In this document: positions 7,015-13,325 of the stretch, piece after piece
Layout of the letters: each line of letters opens with the position of its first letter
Position numbering within the stretch: the first letter of the stretch is position 1
Origin: Endomicrobium sp.
GTDB taxonomy: Bacteria; Elusimicrobiota; Endomicrobiia; Endomicrobiales; Endomicrobiaceae
Assembly (NCBI GenBank): GCA_031264425.1
Contig: JAISDY010000104.1
Span: 1-13,325 of the forward strand
Direction of reading: 5' to 3'
DNA: 13,325 nt
Translations under genes and position numbers: made by a program
Notes under the pieces: generated by a model
Told to the model about the DNA's origin: nothing
Databases searched by the model: none
The model's input: only the letters and a program-made list of their open reading frames with translations

Positions 7015-7066
7015 TAAAATAATTTTTGTGGATATAAATCTTAATTTAAAAAAAGAGGGGAAACAA

Positions 7067-7573
7067 ATGAAAAAAATTTTAAGTTTGCTTTTGGTTACGC
7101 TACTTACAAGTCAGATGTCTTTTGCAGTTGATGGACTAGGATGGGACGGAACATACGAAACTGACGTTGCTAACGAAACTTCTGTTGTTCCTGTTAATGA
7201 CAAAAGCGGGTTACCAACTTGGGGCAAAGCTGTAATAGGGACAGTAGTAGTAATTACAACTGCAGTAATTGCAGGCATTGTTTATTACTGTTTTGGCTCT
7301 AGCACTAACGCTCCTGCAGTTGTAGATAATGCTCAGCATATCTGGCGTTTGGAGGGAATCGTTGCAAGAGCGGTAACTTCTCCGGGGAGATTCCTCGTAG
7401 GTCATGAACAGGAGTTTAGAGAAGCTCTCAATGGTTTAGACCCTACCCACGATACTGCTGGAAGATTAGTTCAAAGAAGTAGAGTATTCTTAGCCTCTTT
7501 ATATCCAGAAAATACTAATTTTGAACGATTGGTCCCAGAAGAAGAGGCATTTTTTGGTCTTTTTGGGGTATAG
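7067..7573 (+). CDS. Secreted or membrane protein of unknown family, one TM segment
   Basis: I do not recognise this 168-residue protein. It begins with a typical Sec signal peptide (MKKILSLLLVTLLTSQ, probable cleavage after SFA at residue 20). An acidic linker of about 33 residues follows, then a strongly hydrophobic helix (about 55-77, AVIGTVVVITTAVIAGIVYY). The remainder, about 90 residues, is a soluble tail containing VARAVTSPGRF and several arginines. A one-span topology with the acidic linker in the periplasm and the tail in the cytoplasm is the simplest reading. The ATG at 7067 is chosen over an upstream in-frame GTG (7028) because the purine-rich ribosome site AGAGGGG and the signal peptide both fit it. 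It lies on the opposite strand between holB and ricT and has its own promoter-like box and terminator, so it is an independent unit, perhaps lineage-specific. Confidence 0.72.
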   Translation: MKKILSLLLVTLLTSQMSFAVDGLGWDGTYETDVANETSVVPVNDKSGLPTWGKAVIGTVVVITTAVIAGIVYYCFGSSTNAPAVVDNAQHIWRLEGIVARAVTSPGRFLVGHEQEFREALNGLDPTHDTAGRLVQRSRVFLASLYPENTNFERLVPEEEAFFGLFGV

Positions 7574-7601
7574 TCCTAAGAAATACATGTCATTTAAACA
7601 C

Positions 7602-7647
7602 AACAATCCACGCCAAGTTCATTCCTTTTGAGCGTGGATTGTTTTTA
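7602..7647 (+). terminator. Intrinsic terminator of the 168-aa protein gene
   Basis: Arms 7602-7613 and 7632-7643 form a perfect 12-bp stem (ACAATCCACGC with GCGTGGATTGT at its core) with an 18-nt loop, followed by T5. It sits 28 nt after the TAG stop of the plus-strand gene. The minus-strand side has only a weak T tract, so it may slow but should not fully stop transcripts coming past holB. Confidence 0.85.
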
Positions 7648-7744
7648 GTTGTTACAGTAAAAACATTTTTATCTTCGCAATAATATCTTATACTTCTACT
7701 TCGTTTACGAGCCTATTTTAATAACACAGTATTACAAGTAATGT

Positions 7745-8683
7745 TTACAAATCCTGCAAATCAAAAAATAAGTTATCCAAGACTGTTTGAGCATTTACAT
7801 TTTTCAAAAGCAATGCTCTTGAATTATTTAACATATCTAAAGCGGGAGCGATTTCTCTAGGACAAATTCTAAATTCTTTTTTTGCTTCTGCCGTCATTGC
7901 GTCAACGCATTCTAAGGCTCCGGATTTTGCCGTATTTTTTGACAATTCAAGAATATCGGAAATATAAAGTTTTTGAGTTCTTAATTTACGCCACAAAGAG
8001 AGACTTTTGGCTTCTTTCTCATCTATTAATCTTTTTGCGGTTTCAAGAGAGCCTTCGCTTAACTCGGCTATTTCTTTTGCTCTGTTTGAGTCTAGCGAAC
8101 AATTTAACATAAGCCAAGTTGACACCATATCCGCACTTAGAGGTTGAAAAAACAAGGTCTGAGATCTGGAAATTATCGTCTTAGGTATTGTCTCTTTATG
8201 TTTTGCAAGCAAAATTATAATTGTATTTTCCGGAGGCTCTTCAAGAGTTTTCAATAAAGAATTGGCTGCCGCTGTATTCATTTTCTCGGCAGGCTCTATT
8301 ACAAAAACTTTCCACTTGCCTTCATGTATCTTTGTGGACACTTCTTTCTGCATATAACGTATAGTTTCTATTTTGATTATCTTTTGTTTATCTAAATCGC
8401 CGCCTTCAAGCTGGGCTTGCTTTACAAAATCTACAAAATGCACGTCCGGGTGTATATTTTTAGTTATCTTGTCACAAGAAGGGCATATCCCGCAAGAGCC
8501 GACTTCGCCTTTGACAAAATTACTTGTTGTACAATTAAGAATTTTAGCTAATTCCGACGCCATCAAGCGCTTGCCTACGCCATCTTGACCCATGAATATG
8601 TAAGCATGGGCTATTTTTCCGCATTTTATTTGACTTGAAAGCACCTCTTTAACTTTTTGTTGTCCAAGTATATTTTCAAACAT
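7745..8683 (-). CDS. holB: DNA polymerase III delta-prime subunit
   Basis: This 312-residue AAA+ protein is a clamp-loader subunit that helps load the beta sliding clamp for replication. The N-terminal domain has GQDGVGKRL (32-40) as Walker A and a zinc module with C51, C64, C67 and C70 (CGICPSC). KVFVIEPAEKM (125-135) replaces Walker B. The strongly conserved NSLLKTLEEPP (141-151) and the sensor stretch IISRSQTLFF (170-179) follow; the family's SRC motif reads SRS here. The C-terminal collar region is more variable, as usual. A P-loop and zinc site together fit either delta-prime or the N-terminal part of gamma/tau, but the length and the place directly after tmk favour delta-prime. The ATG overlaps the tmk stop by 1 nt (TAATG), so translation is probably coupled. 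Confidence 0.93.
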   Translation of the reverse strand: MFENILGQQKVKEVLSSQIKCGKIAHAYIFMGQDGVGKRLMASELAKILNCTTSNFVKGEVGSCGICPSCDKITKNIHPDVHFVDFVKQAQLEGGDLDKQKIIKIETIRYMQKEVSTKIHEGKWKVFVIEPAEKMNTAAANSLLKTLEEPPENTIIILLAKHKETIPKTIISRSQTLFFQPLSADMVSTWLMLNCSLDSNRAKEIAELSEGSLETAKRLIDEKEAKSLSLWRKLRTQKLYISDILELSKNTAKSGALECVDAMTAEAKKEFRICPREIAPALDMLNNSRALLLKNVNAQTVLDNLFFDLQDL

Positions 8684-9324
8684 TATAATACCGCTTCCAA
8701 ATATTTTCTTATGAGCATGTGCGTTTTTAACGGCGTACTTTGAGTCTTTATAACCTTTATTCTTTTATGATGTTTTTTTGCCTGACTTAAATATCCTTTT
8801 CTAACATTGGTATGGAATATAACAGATTCTCTTTCTATCCTGTCCCCGTCTGCTCCGTAAGACTCTTTATCTAAAAATTTTGCCTTATTTAAACCCTTCT
8901 TAGGATCAATATCAAGATATATGGTTAAATTTGGCAATATGCCAAAGGTCGCCTCTTTATTAAGCCGATTTATAAGTTTTATGTCTAGCTTTCTACCATA
9001 TCCCTGATAAGCTACCGTAGCGTCTGTAAATCTGTCACATATAACGACTTTCCCCGCTTTTAATGCGGGAATAACAAATTCGTCCATATGCTGAGCCCTT
9101 GCCGCTTCATATAAAAATAGCTCGCTTAGAGGAACAGGTTGTGAATCCGGGCTCAACAAAATTTTGCGTATAGATTCGGCAAAAAGAGTTCCGCCCGGCT
9201 CCCGAGTGAGCAAAACTTTACGTCCAAGTTTCTCTAAATACTCTTTTAACAAATGCGACTGAGTGGTTTTGCCAGAGCCTTCGCCGCCCTCAATAGTTAT
9301 AAAAACACCTTTATTCTTTTTCAT
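8683..9324 (-). CDS. tmk: Thymidylate kinase
   Basis: This 213-residue P-loop kinase phosphorylates dTMP to dTDP with ATP, a required step of dTTP synthesis in the cytoplasm. The P-loop is GGEGSGKTT (13-21). LLTREPGGTLFAE (38-50) and VICDRFTDATVAYQGYGR (94-111) carry the conserved REPGGT and DRY/F motifs for dTMP binding. YLDIDP (136-141) is followed by the lid region with DRIERE (161-166). The length is normal for the family. The start lies inside the end of the upstream VOC-like gene (14-nt overlap), and only a weak GGGA ribosome site precedes it, so coupled translation is likely. holB follows with a 1-nt overlap, a very common pairing in bacteria. Confidence 0.95.
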   Translation of the reverse strand: MKKNKGVFITIEGGEGSGKTTQSHLLKEYLEKLGRKVLLTREPGGTLFAESIRKILLSPDSQPVPLSELFLYEAARAQHMDEFVIPALKAGKVVICDRFTDATVAYQGYGRKLDIKLINRLNKEATFGILPNLTIYLDIDPKKGLNKAKFLDKESYGADGDRIERESVIFHTNVRKGYLSQAKKHHKRIKVIKTQSTPLKTHMLIRKYLEAVL

Positions 9325-9724
9325 TTTTCCCGTATAAAACGCCGTTATTTAAAGTTTGTTCGTCATTCCAAATTTCTTCTTCAGACAAAGTTGTTTCTAT
9401 TATTTCTATAGGCATATCGTTTACGATTATCATCGCGCACTTGTACCATTTAAAAGGCTCGTAAAGCGGCATTAGTACTTCATATCCTTTAATAATTTCT
9501 TCTATATTATTGTCCGTTTTAAATGCGACATGAACTTTACTTCTTATTTTTTCGTCAAGACTAGATCCCTCGTCAAAAGCGTGGTACTGTATATGAAGAC
9601 CCAAATTATTAACGCCGTCTTGCGTATACATTTTATAGAGCGGCGAATACTTGGCATTTTTGCCTATTTTTGACTTTTCAATAGGAATGCCTATATGATG
9701 GAACGACAGTTTTTTTAAATCCAT
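9311..9724 (-). CDS. VOC-fold (glyoxalase/bleomycin-resistance-like) protein
   Basis: This 137-residue protein looks like a single vicinal-oxygen-chelate unit. It opens with FHHIGIPIEKS (8-18), a typical first beta strand with a metal-type histidine. HIQYHAF (44-50) and KVHVAFKTDN (63-72) follow in the middle, and it ends its fold with PIEIIET (105-111), whose glutamate could be a metal ligand. It may act as an isomerase, lyase or epimerase, or merely bind a ligand; the sequence does not decide. It is the first gene of the unit with tmk and holB and overlaps tmk by 14 nt, so it is expressed with replication genes, but that does not by itself indicate a nucleotide-related role. GAGG lies 4 nt before its ATG. 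Confidence 0.7.
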   Translation of the reverse strand: MDLKKLSFHHIGIPIEKSKIGKNAKYSPLYKMYTQDGVNNLGLHIQYHAFDEGSSLDEKIRSKVHVAFKTDNNIEEIIKGYEVLMPLYEPFKWYKCAMIIVNDMPIEIIETTLSEEEIWNDEQTLNNGVLYGKNEKE

Positions 9725-9747
9725 AAAACCTCAAATTTTGTCTTGGA

Positions 9748-9756
9748 ATTATATCA
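9748..9756 (-). promoter_or_regulatory. Extended -10 promoter of the VOC-tmk-holB unit
   Basis: On the minus strand the stretch reads TGATATAAT, a perfect TGnTATAAT extended -10 element. Transcription would start near 9741, about 17 nt before the ATG at 9724. No good -35 is seen, which is normal for extended -10 promoters. Confidence 0.6.
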
Positions 9757-9773
9757 TTTTAAAGTAAAAATAG

Positions 9774-9779
9774 TATAAT
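9774..9779 (+). promoter_or_regulatory. -10 box of the M48-M42-WalJ operon
   Basis: Consensus TATAAT lies about 34 nt before the ATG at 9808 and 18 nt from the divergent minus-strand promoter. No clear -35 is visible. The two promoters would overlap physically and may compete for RNA polymerase. Confidence 0.5.
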
Positions 9780-9807
9780 GTTTCCAATATTTATAGGAGA
9801 AAACTAC

Positions 9808-11049
9808 ATGAATATATTCACTTGTCTGGTTTTGTTTTTTGTAGTGGGAGTATATTTAATTGAAACAATAGCAGATTTATTGAATTTAAAAAATCTTTCA
9901 AATGTTATTCCACAAGAATTTGAAAATTTTTTTGATAAGGAGAAATATGCCAAAGCTCAAAGTTATCTTAAAGACAATACAAAATTCGCTATTTTTTCTT
10001 CCACATTCTCTCTGATTTTACAGATTACTTTTATACTTGCCGGAGGATTTGGATATGTAAATTCTCTGGCTTCTTCTTTTGGAGTTGGAACAGTTTTGAC
10101 AGGCTTGATATTTGCAGGTATTTTGTATTTGATTTGCGAAATTGTAGCTTTGCCATTTTCGGCTTATTCAACATTTGTAATTGAGGAAAAGTTTGGCTTT
10201 AACAAAATGAACGGAAAAATTTTTATAACCGACTTTATAAAATCTTTTATTATAAAAGGAATACTGTATGGCGTAATGTTTTCCGTAATTGTATGGTTAT
10301 TTTCAAGTATTGAGCATTATGCATGGTTGTACGCTTTTGCAGCAATAACAGCTTTTGAGCTTTTTGTAACTTTTATATATCCAATAGTTATAATGCCTTT
10401 GTTTAATAAATATACGCCATTAGAAGATGGCGAGCTTAAAAAGTCTGTTGAAGAATACGCTAAAAAAGAAAACTTTAAAATGAGGGGCTTGTTTAAAATG
10501 GACAATTCTAAGCGCTCAACTAAGTCAAACGCTTTTTTTACAGGTTTTGGCAAGTCAAGAAGAATAGTTTTGTTTGATACGCTTATACAAAAACACACAG
10601 TACAGGAATTGACAAGCGTTTTGGCTCATGAAATGGGTCATTTCAAACTTGGACATATACTAAAACAGATGATTTTTTCTTTTGTTTCCATGGGAATTAT
10701 GCTGTTTATTCTTTCTATTTTTATAAAAAAACCTTGGCTCTACAAAGCTTTCCTTATGGACGCACAGCCCATATATGCAGGCGTGATATTTTTTGCTTTC
10801 TTATATGCACCTATGTCGTTTGTGCTGTCAACAATATCAAGCTGTTTATCAAGGAAATACGAGTATGAAGCCGACGCTTACGCTGTAACAACTTATAGAC
10901 ATCCTCAAGATATGATAAACGCTTTAAAGAAACTTTCAGTGGACAATCTTTCTAATCTTACCCCTCATAAATTGAAAGTATTTTTAGAATATTCGCACCC
11001 TCCTGTTCTTGATAGAATAAATGCGATAAAAAACTTCTCGGAGAAATAA
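9808..11049 (+). CDS. M48 family membrane metalloprotease, Ste24/CAAX prenyl protease 1-like
   Basis: This integral membrane zinc protease has 413 residues from the chosen start. The ATG at 9808 is preferred over an in-frame ATG at 9778 because AGGAG (9795-9799) sits 8 nt before it and the earlier ATG overlaps the promoter -10 box. The zinc site is HEMGH (274-278) within LAHEMGHFKLGH, with the third ligand in EYEAD (E352). The family signature SKRSTKSNAFFTGFGKSRRI is at 234-253. Several membrane helices are visible: about 3-20, 62-83, 95-117, 150-167, 173-197, 288-306 and 322-345. In eukaryotes Ste24 trims prenylated proteins; bacteria lack that substrate, and related enzymes are thought to serve membrane-protein quality control. 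It abuts the M42 peptidase gene directly. Confidence 0.9.
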   Translation: MNIFTCLVLFFVVGVYLIETIADLLNLKNLSNVIPQEFENFFDKEKYAKAQSYLKDNTKFAIFSSTFSLILQITFILAGGFGYVNSLASSFGVGTVLTGLIFAGILYLICEIVALPFSAYSTFVIEEKFGFNKMNGKIFITDFIKSFIIKGILYGVMFSVIVWLFSSIEHYAWLYAFAAITAFELFVTFIYPIVIMPLFNKYTPLEDGELKKSVEEYAKKENFKMRGLFKMDNSKRSTKSNAFFTGFGKSRRIVLFDTLIQKHTVQELTSVLAHEMGHFKLGHILKQMIFSFVSMGIMLFILSIFIKKPWLYKAFLMDAQPIYAGVIFFAFLYAPMSFVLSTISSCLSRKYEYEADAYAVTTYRHPQDMINALKKLSVDNLSNLTPHKLKVFLEYSHPPVLDRINAIKNFSEK

Positions 11050-12099
11050 ATGGAAAAATTTCTAAAAGATTTACTGATGTCTGACGGAATCTCAGGCTAT
11101 GAAGAAAACGCCGCAAAAATAATGACCGACGCTCTATCAAAAATGTGCAGCTCAGTTGAAACGGACAATTTTGGAAACGTTATAGGGAAATTAGGCAAAG
11201 GCAAGAAAAAAATACAGATAGCCGCACACATGGACGAAATCGGCATGGTTGTAAAGCATGTAAACCAAAAAGGGTATGTATATTTTATCAAAGTAGGCGG
11301 AATAAACGACTCCATTCTACCCGGCAAACTTGTAGAAGTTATAAATAAAAAAGGCGAGCATATAAAAGGCATAATAGGAACCAAACCTCCGCATTTAATG
11401 ACTCCCGAAGAAGCAAAACAGCCTATTAAACACAAAGATATGTTTATAGACATTGGACTTTCATCAAGAGAAGAAGTATTAAAAGTTTTGGATATCGGCG
11501 ATCAAATAATATTTGAACCTAATGCCGGAGTTCTGCATGGAGACTTTTTTTATGGCAAAGCCGCAGACAATAGAATAAGCTGTTACGCTATGGTTAAAGT
11601 TATGGAGGCTCTTTCCAAAATAAAAGATTTAGATGCGGAAATTTACGCCTGCGCCACAGCTCAAGAAGAGGTGGGTCTTAAAGGCGGAAAAACTTCTTCA
11701 TTTAAAGTAAATCCCAATTTTGCCCTTATAATAGACACCACAATAGCCGGCGACATGCCCGGAATAGAAGAAAAAGTTTCGGCATTAAAACTTGGCAAAG
11801 GCGTTGCCATAACAATGATGGAGGCTTCGGGAAGAGGGACAATAGTTCCCCATAAAGTGCGTAAAATTATGTTGGAAGCCGCAACAAAAAATAATATTGC
11901 GCATCAAATAGACATTATTGACGGCGGAATGACAGACGGAGCGGCAATTTACACAAACAGAGAAGGAATTCTTACGGGGATATTGAGTATTCCAACAAGA
12001 TATATTCATGCGCCTTCGTCTGTCTTCAATATAAAAGATATAGAGTCTGCCGTTGAATTGGCAGTTGCAACAATACGAAAAGCGGTTAAAGAGCTTTGA
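11050..12099 (+). CDS. M42 family aminopeptidase (glutamyl aminopeptidase/FrvX-like)
   Basis: This 349-residue cytoplasmic metallopeptidase probably trims N-terminal residues from peptides. The two-metal site is visible: AAHMDEIG (H60, D62), KAADNRIS (D173), AQEEVGLKGG (E206 as base, E207), LIIDTT (D229) and RYIHAP (H320). The PDZ-like insertion between the first and second ligand (about 70-160) is of normal size. Family members such as PepA/YsdC and archaeal TET form dodecamers. They have sometimes been annotated as endoglucanase M, a label without biochemical support here. The ATG follows the TAA of the M48 gene without a single spare base, so the two are surely co-translated. The gene ends in TGA, which shows TGA is used as a normal stop in this genome. 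Confidence 0.93.
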   Translation: MEKFLKDLLMSDGISGYEENAAKIMTDALSKMCSSVETDNFGNVIGKLGKGKKKIQIAAHMDEIGMVVKHVNQKGYVYFIKVGGINDSILPGKLVEVINKKGEHIKGIIGTKPPHLMTPEEAKQPIKHKDMFIDIGLSSREEVLKVLDIGDQIIFEPNAGVLHGDFFYGKAADNRISCYAMVKVMEALSKIKDLDAEIYACATAQEEVGLKGGKTSSFKVNPNFALIIDTTIAGDMPGIEEKVSALKLGKGVAITMMEASGRGTIVPHKVRKIMLEAATKNNIAHQIDIIDGGMTDGAAIYTNREGILTGILSIPTRYIHAPSSVFNIKDIESAVELAVATIRKAVKEL

Positions 12100-12920
12100 G
12101 CTTAAATTTCTGCGTTCTTTCAAGCGGGTCAAGTGGAAATTGTTCCGTTATTTGGACTGACAAAACCGCTATTTTGATTGATTTAGGCTGCAGCTCTAAA
12201 TATCTTACTGAAAATCTTGATATTTTAGGAATATCGCCGCAAAAATTGGAAGCAGTTATGATAACGCATGCCCACATGGACCACATAAGCGCGTCCGGGT
12301 TCAATTTTATTGCAAAAAATAACATACCTATATGTACGCACGAAAATGTGTTGAAAGACATATCTAAAAAGTACGGCGACAAAATTGAAAAATGCGCCAA
12401 CATAACGTTTTCAAAAAATTTTGAACTTAAAGATTTGGCAATTGAATCTTTTGACGTCCATCACAAAGATAGAAATATTTCAAAAACGCTCGGATTTACT
12501 TTTTTTCATTTTTTAAACAAAAGGCAATACAAAATAGGATATATAACTGACACGGGAAAAATTTGCGATAAGATTATAGCTAATCTTATTAATACTAATA
12601 TTTTGGTGATTGAATCAAACTATAACCGTATGATGCTGGAAGCCAGTTTAAGACCTTACGATAATAAAGCGTGGATTTTAAGCGATAACGGACATTTATC
12701 AAACGAATGTGCCGCTATGGCGGTTTGCAAAATAAAAAAATTATCAACAAAAGCAGACAGTTTAAAATATGTTTTCCTAGCTCATATAAGCCACCACAAC
12801 AACATGCAAGATCTTGCCTTAAAAACCGCTAGAGAAATATTTTCTCAAAACAATATAAACGATATAAAACTTTTTACAGCGAAACGAAAACAAAAATCTC
12901 CAACAATAAGAATTAAATAA
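12096..12920 (+). CDS. Metallo-beta-lactamase-fold hydrolase, YycJ/WalJ family
   Basis: This 274-residue protein has the full metal site of the MBL fold: HAHMDH (H58, H60, D62, H63), DVHHKD (H122 or H123), YITDTG (D152) and LAHISHH (H230). The opening LSSGSSGNCS (8-17), and IESNYNRMML and DNGHLSNE (198-204) are typical of the YycJ/WalJ group. In Firmicutes this protein sits with the WalKR system and has been linked to DNA repair and cell-division timing; no two-component genes are nearby here. A phosphodiesterase or nuclease activity is plausible. The start is TTG at 12096, overlapping the TGA of the M42 gene as TTGA. It is the only start that keeps the N-terminal strand, although its ribosome site is weak, so translational coupling is likely. 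Confidence 0.86.
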   Translation: MSLNFCVLSSGSSGNCSVIWTDKTAILIDLGCSSKYLTENLDILGISPQKLEAVMITHAHMDHISASGFNFIAKNNIPICTHENVLKDISKKYGDKIEKCANITFSKNFELKDLAIESFDVHHKDRNISKTLGFTFFHFLNKRQYKIGYITDTGKICDKIIANLINTNILVIESNYNRMMLEASLRPYDNKAWILSDNGHLSNECAAMAVCKIKKLSTKADSLKYVFLAHISHHNNMQDLALKTAREIFSQNNINDIKLFTAKRKQKSPTIRIK

Positions 12921-12937
12921 ATGACCGTGCAGGCTTA

Positions 12938-12964
12938 CCTATCGCTTCAATAAGCGTTGCTAGG
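12938..12964 (+). terminator. Interrupted hairpin after the WalJ-like gene
   Basis: CGCTT (12943-12947) pairs with AAGCG (12952-12956) around a 4-nt loop, and CCTA (12938-12941) pairs with TAGG (12961-12964). AAATAAAT and ATTTATTT further out could extend it. It lies 18-44 nt after the stop but has no T tract, so it is a weak terminator candidate. Confidence 0.35.
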
Positions 12965-13011
12965 GATAAATTATTTATTTGTTGAACTAAAAATATTATA
13001 AAACTTGGGCT

Positions 13012-13017
13012 AAAGGA
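13012..13017 (+). promoter_or_regulatory. Shine-Dalgarno site of the barrel-protein gene
   Basis: AAGGAG lies 11 nt before the ATG at 13029 and supports that start. A TATAAA box at 12997-13002 lies too close for the ATG-proximal leader to be long and has no convincing -35. Confidence 0.5.
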
Positions 13018-13028
13018 GAGTTAATTGA

Positions 13029-13325
13029 ATGCTTGAAAAATATTTTTTAGTGTTTTGTTTTATTGCGGCTATTGTTGCAAATGTCTCTGCTTTTGAATGG
13101 GAAAATGGACGCAGCCAATTTTCATTAGGGCTTGAGATCAGTAGTTACAAATATAAAGAACCGAATTTAATGAGTCTTTCTGGGACAAAGTATGGATTTT
13201 CTGGACAATGGTTGTATCGCATAAACTGAGAAAAATCATTTTTTTCTTGCTGTCAGTTTCGGTTCATGAAGGGCAATTCTGAGTACGATGGCGGAATCAA
13301 TGGAACGAACATTAAAATTGTGGAA
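13029..13325 (+). pseudogene. Outer-membrane beta-barrel protein gene, 5' part, with in-frame TGA
   Basis: The first 66 codons give a signal peptide (MLEKYFLVFCFIAAIVANVSA, written in parts: core residues 5-18, cleavage after VSA at 21). Alternating barrel strands follow, such as FSLGLEISSYKYKEP (31-45) and TKYGFSGQWLYRI (53-65). Codon 67 is TGA (13227-13229). The same frame then stays open for 32 codons to the window edge and reads as more barrel: FSCCQFRFMKGNSEYDGG then INGTNIKIVE. The pattern, with a KYKEPNLM segment and later SEYDGG and NGT segments, resembles a family of small porin-like proteins. So the TGA looks like a nonsense mutation in a longer gene, not a natural end. Since other genes here end in TGA, recoding is unlikely. 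A sequencing error is possible. The 3' end is outside the window. Confidence 0.65.

Larger units (their letters stand above)
6672..7066. other. 395-nt AT-rich gap between ricT and a plus-strand secreted-protein gene
   Basis: This gap carries the ricT-side hairpin (6705-6730) and several TATAAT matches on the plus strand (6779-6784, 6955-6960, 7009-7014). A 22-codon open stretch (6832-6900) has no ribosome site or family I recognise. I see no transposase, RNA gene or clear repeat here. It may be the relic of whatever brought the neighbouring gene in, but nothing in it proves that. Confidence 0.5.

Noticed and set aside
7028..7066. Upstream GTG start adding 13 residues to the 168-aa protein
   Set aside because: It puts charged residues before the signal peptide, whereas the ATG at 7067 has a purine-rich ribosome site and a standard MKK start.
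9778..9807. Upstream ATG start adding 10 residues to the M48 protease
   Set aside because: This ATG overlaps the TATAAT box and has no ribosome site, while the ATG at 9808 follows AGGAG by 8 nt.
13227..13229. TGA read as tryptophan or selenocysteine
   Set aside because: The M42 gene in the same window uses TGA as its stop, no selenocysteine-type hairpin is evident just downstream, and the barrel family has no known selenoprotein.

Overview
This 13.3 kb window is AT-rich (roughly two thirds A+T by eye) and comes from a bacterium that looks Gram-negative: it carries Sec signal peptides and a probable outer-membrane beta-barrel gene. The make-up suggests a host-associated member of the Elusimicrobiota, possibly an Endomicrobium of the termite-gut type. 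The grounds are low GC, tightly packed housekeeping operons, orphan secreted proteins and several decayed genes beside intact ones. That placement is inference; no rRNA or marker tree is available here.

Left end (1-1300): an IbrA/IbrB-type pair. The PAPS-reductase-like DUF3440 gene runs in from the left edge and is broken by two single-base insertions. The ParB-like partner just downstream is intact and ends at a long perfect hairpin that probably terminates transcription from both sides.

Centre left (1351-6671, minus strand): a small secreted protein with a possible internal repeat, then a tight housekeeping operon. In transcription order this is ricT (PSP1 domain), metG, tatD, a TatD-linked radical SAM protein and a 3D-domain peptidoglycan protein. 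Gene ends overlap by 4 and 11 nt or lie within 60 nt of each other.

Centre (6672-7744): a plus-strand gene for a secreted or membrane protein of unknown function. It has its own promoter-like box and terminator, and it sits between ricT and holB, which are often operon neighbours.

Centre right (7745-9724, minus strand): a VOC-fold protein, thymidylate kinase (tmk) and the DNA polymerase III delta-prime subunit (holB), overlapping by 14 and 1 nt. They are read from an extended -10 promoter.

Right (9808-12920, plus strand): a divergent operon encoding a Ste24-type M48 membrane metalloprotease, an M42 aminopeptidase and a YycJ/WalJ-type metallo-beta-lactamase-fold hydrolase, with start and stop codons touching or overlapping. 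At the right edge is the start of an outer-membrane protein gene interrupted by an in-frame TGA, after which the same frame stays open to the end of the window.

No tRNA, rRNA, CRISPR array or intact transposase was seen. The most unusual points are the degraded ibrA with an intact ibrB, the in-frame TGA in the barrel gene, the tatD-radical SAM pair and the foreign-looking secreted gene splitting holB from ricT.
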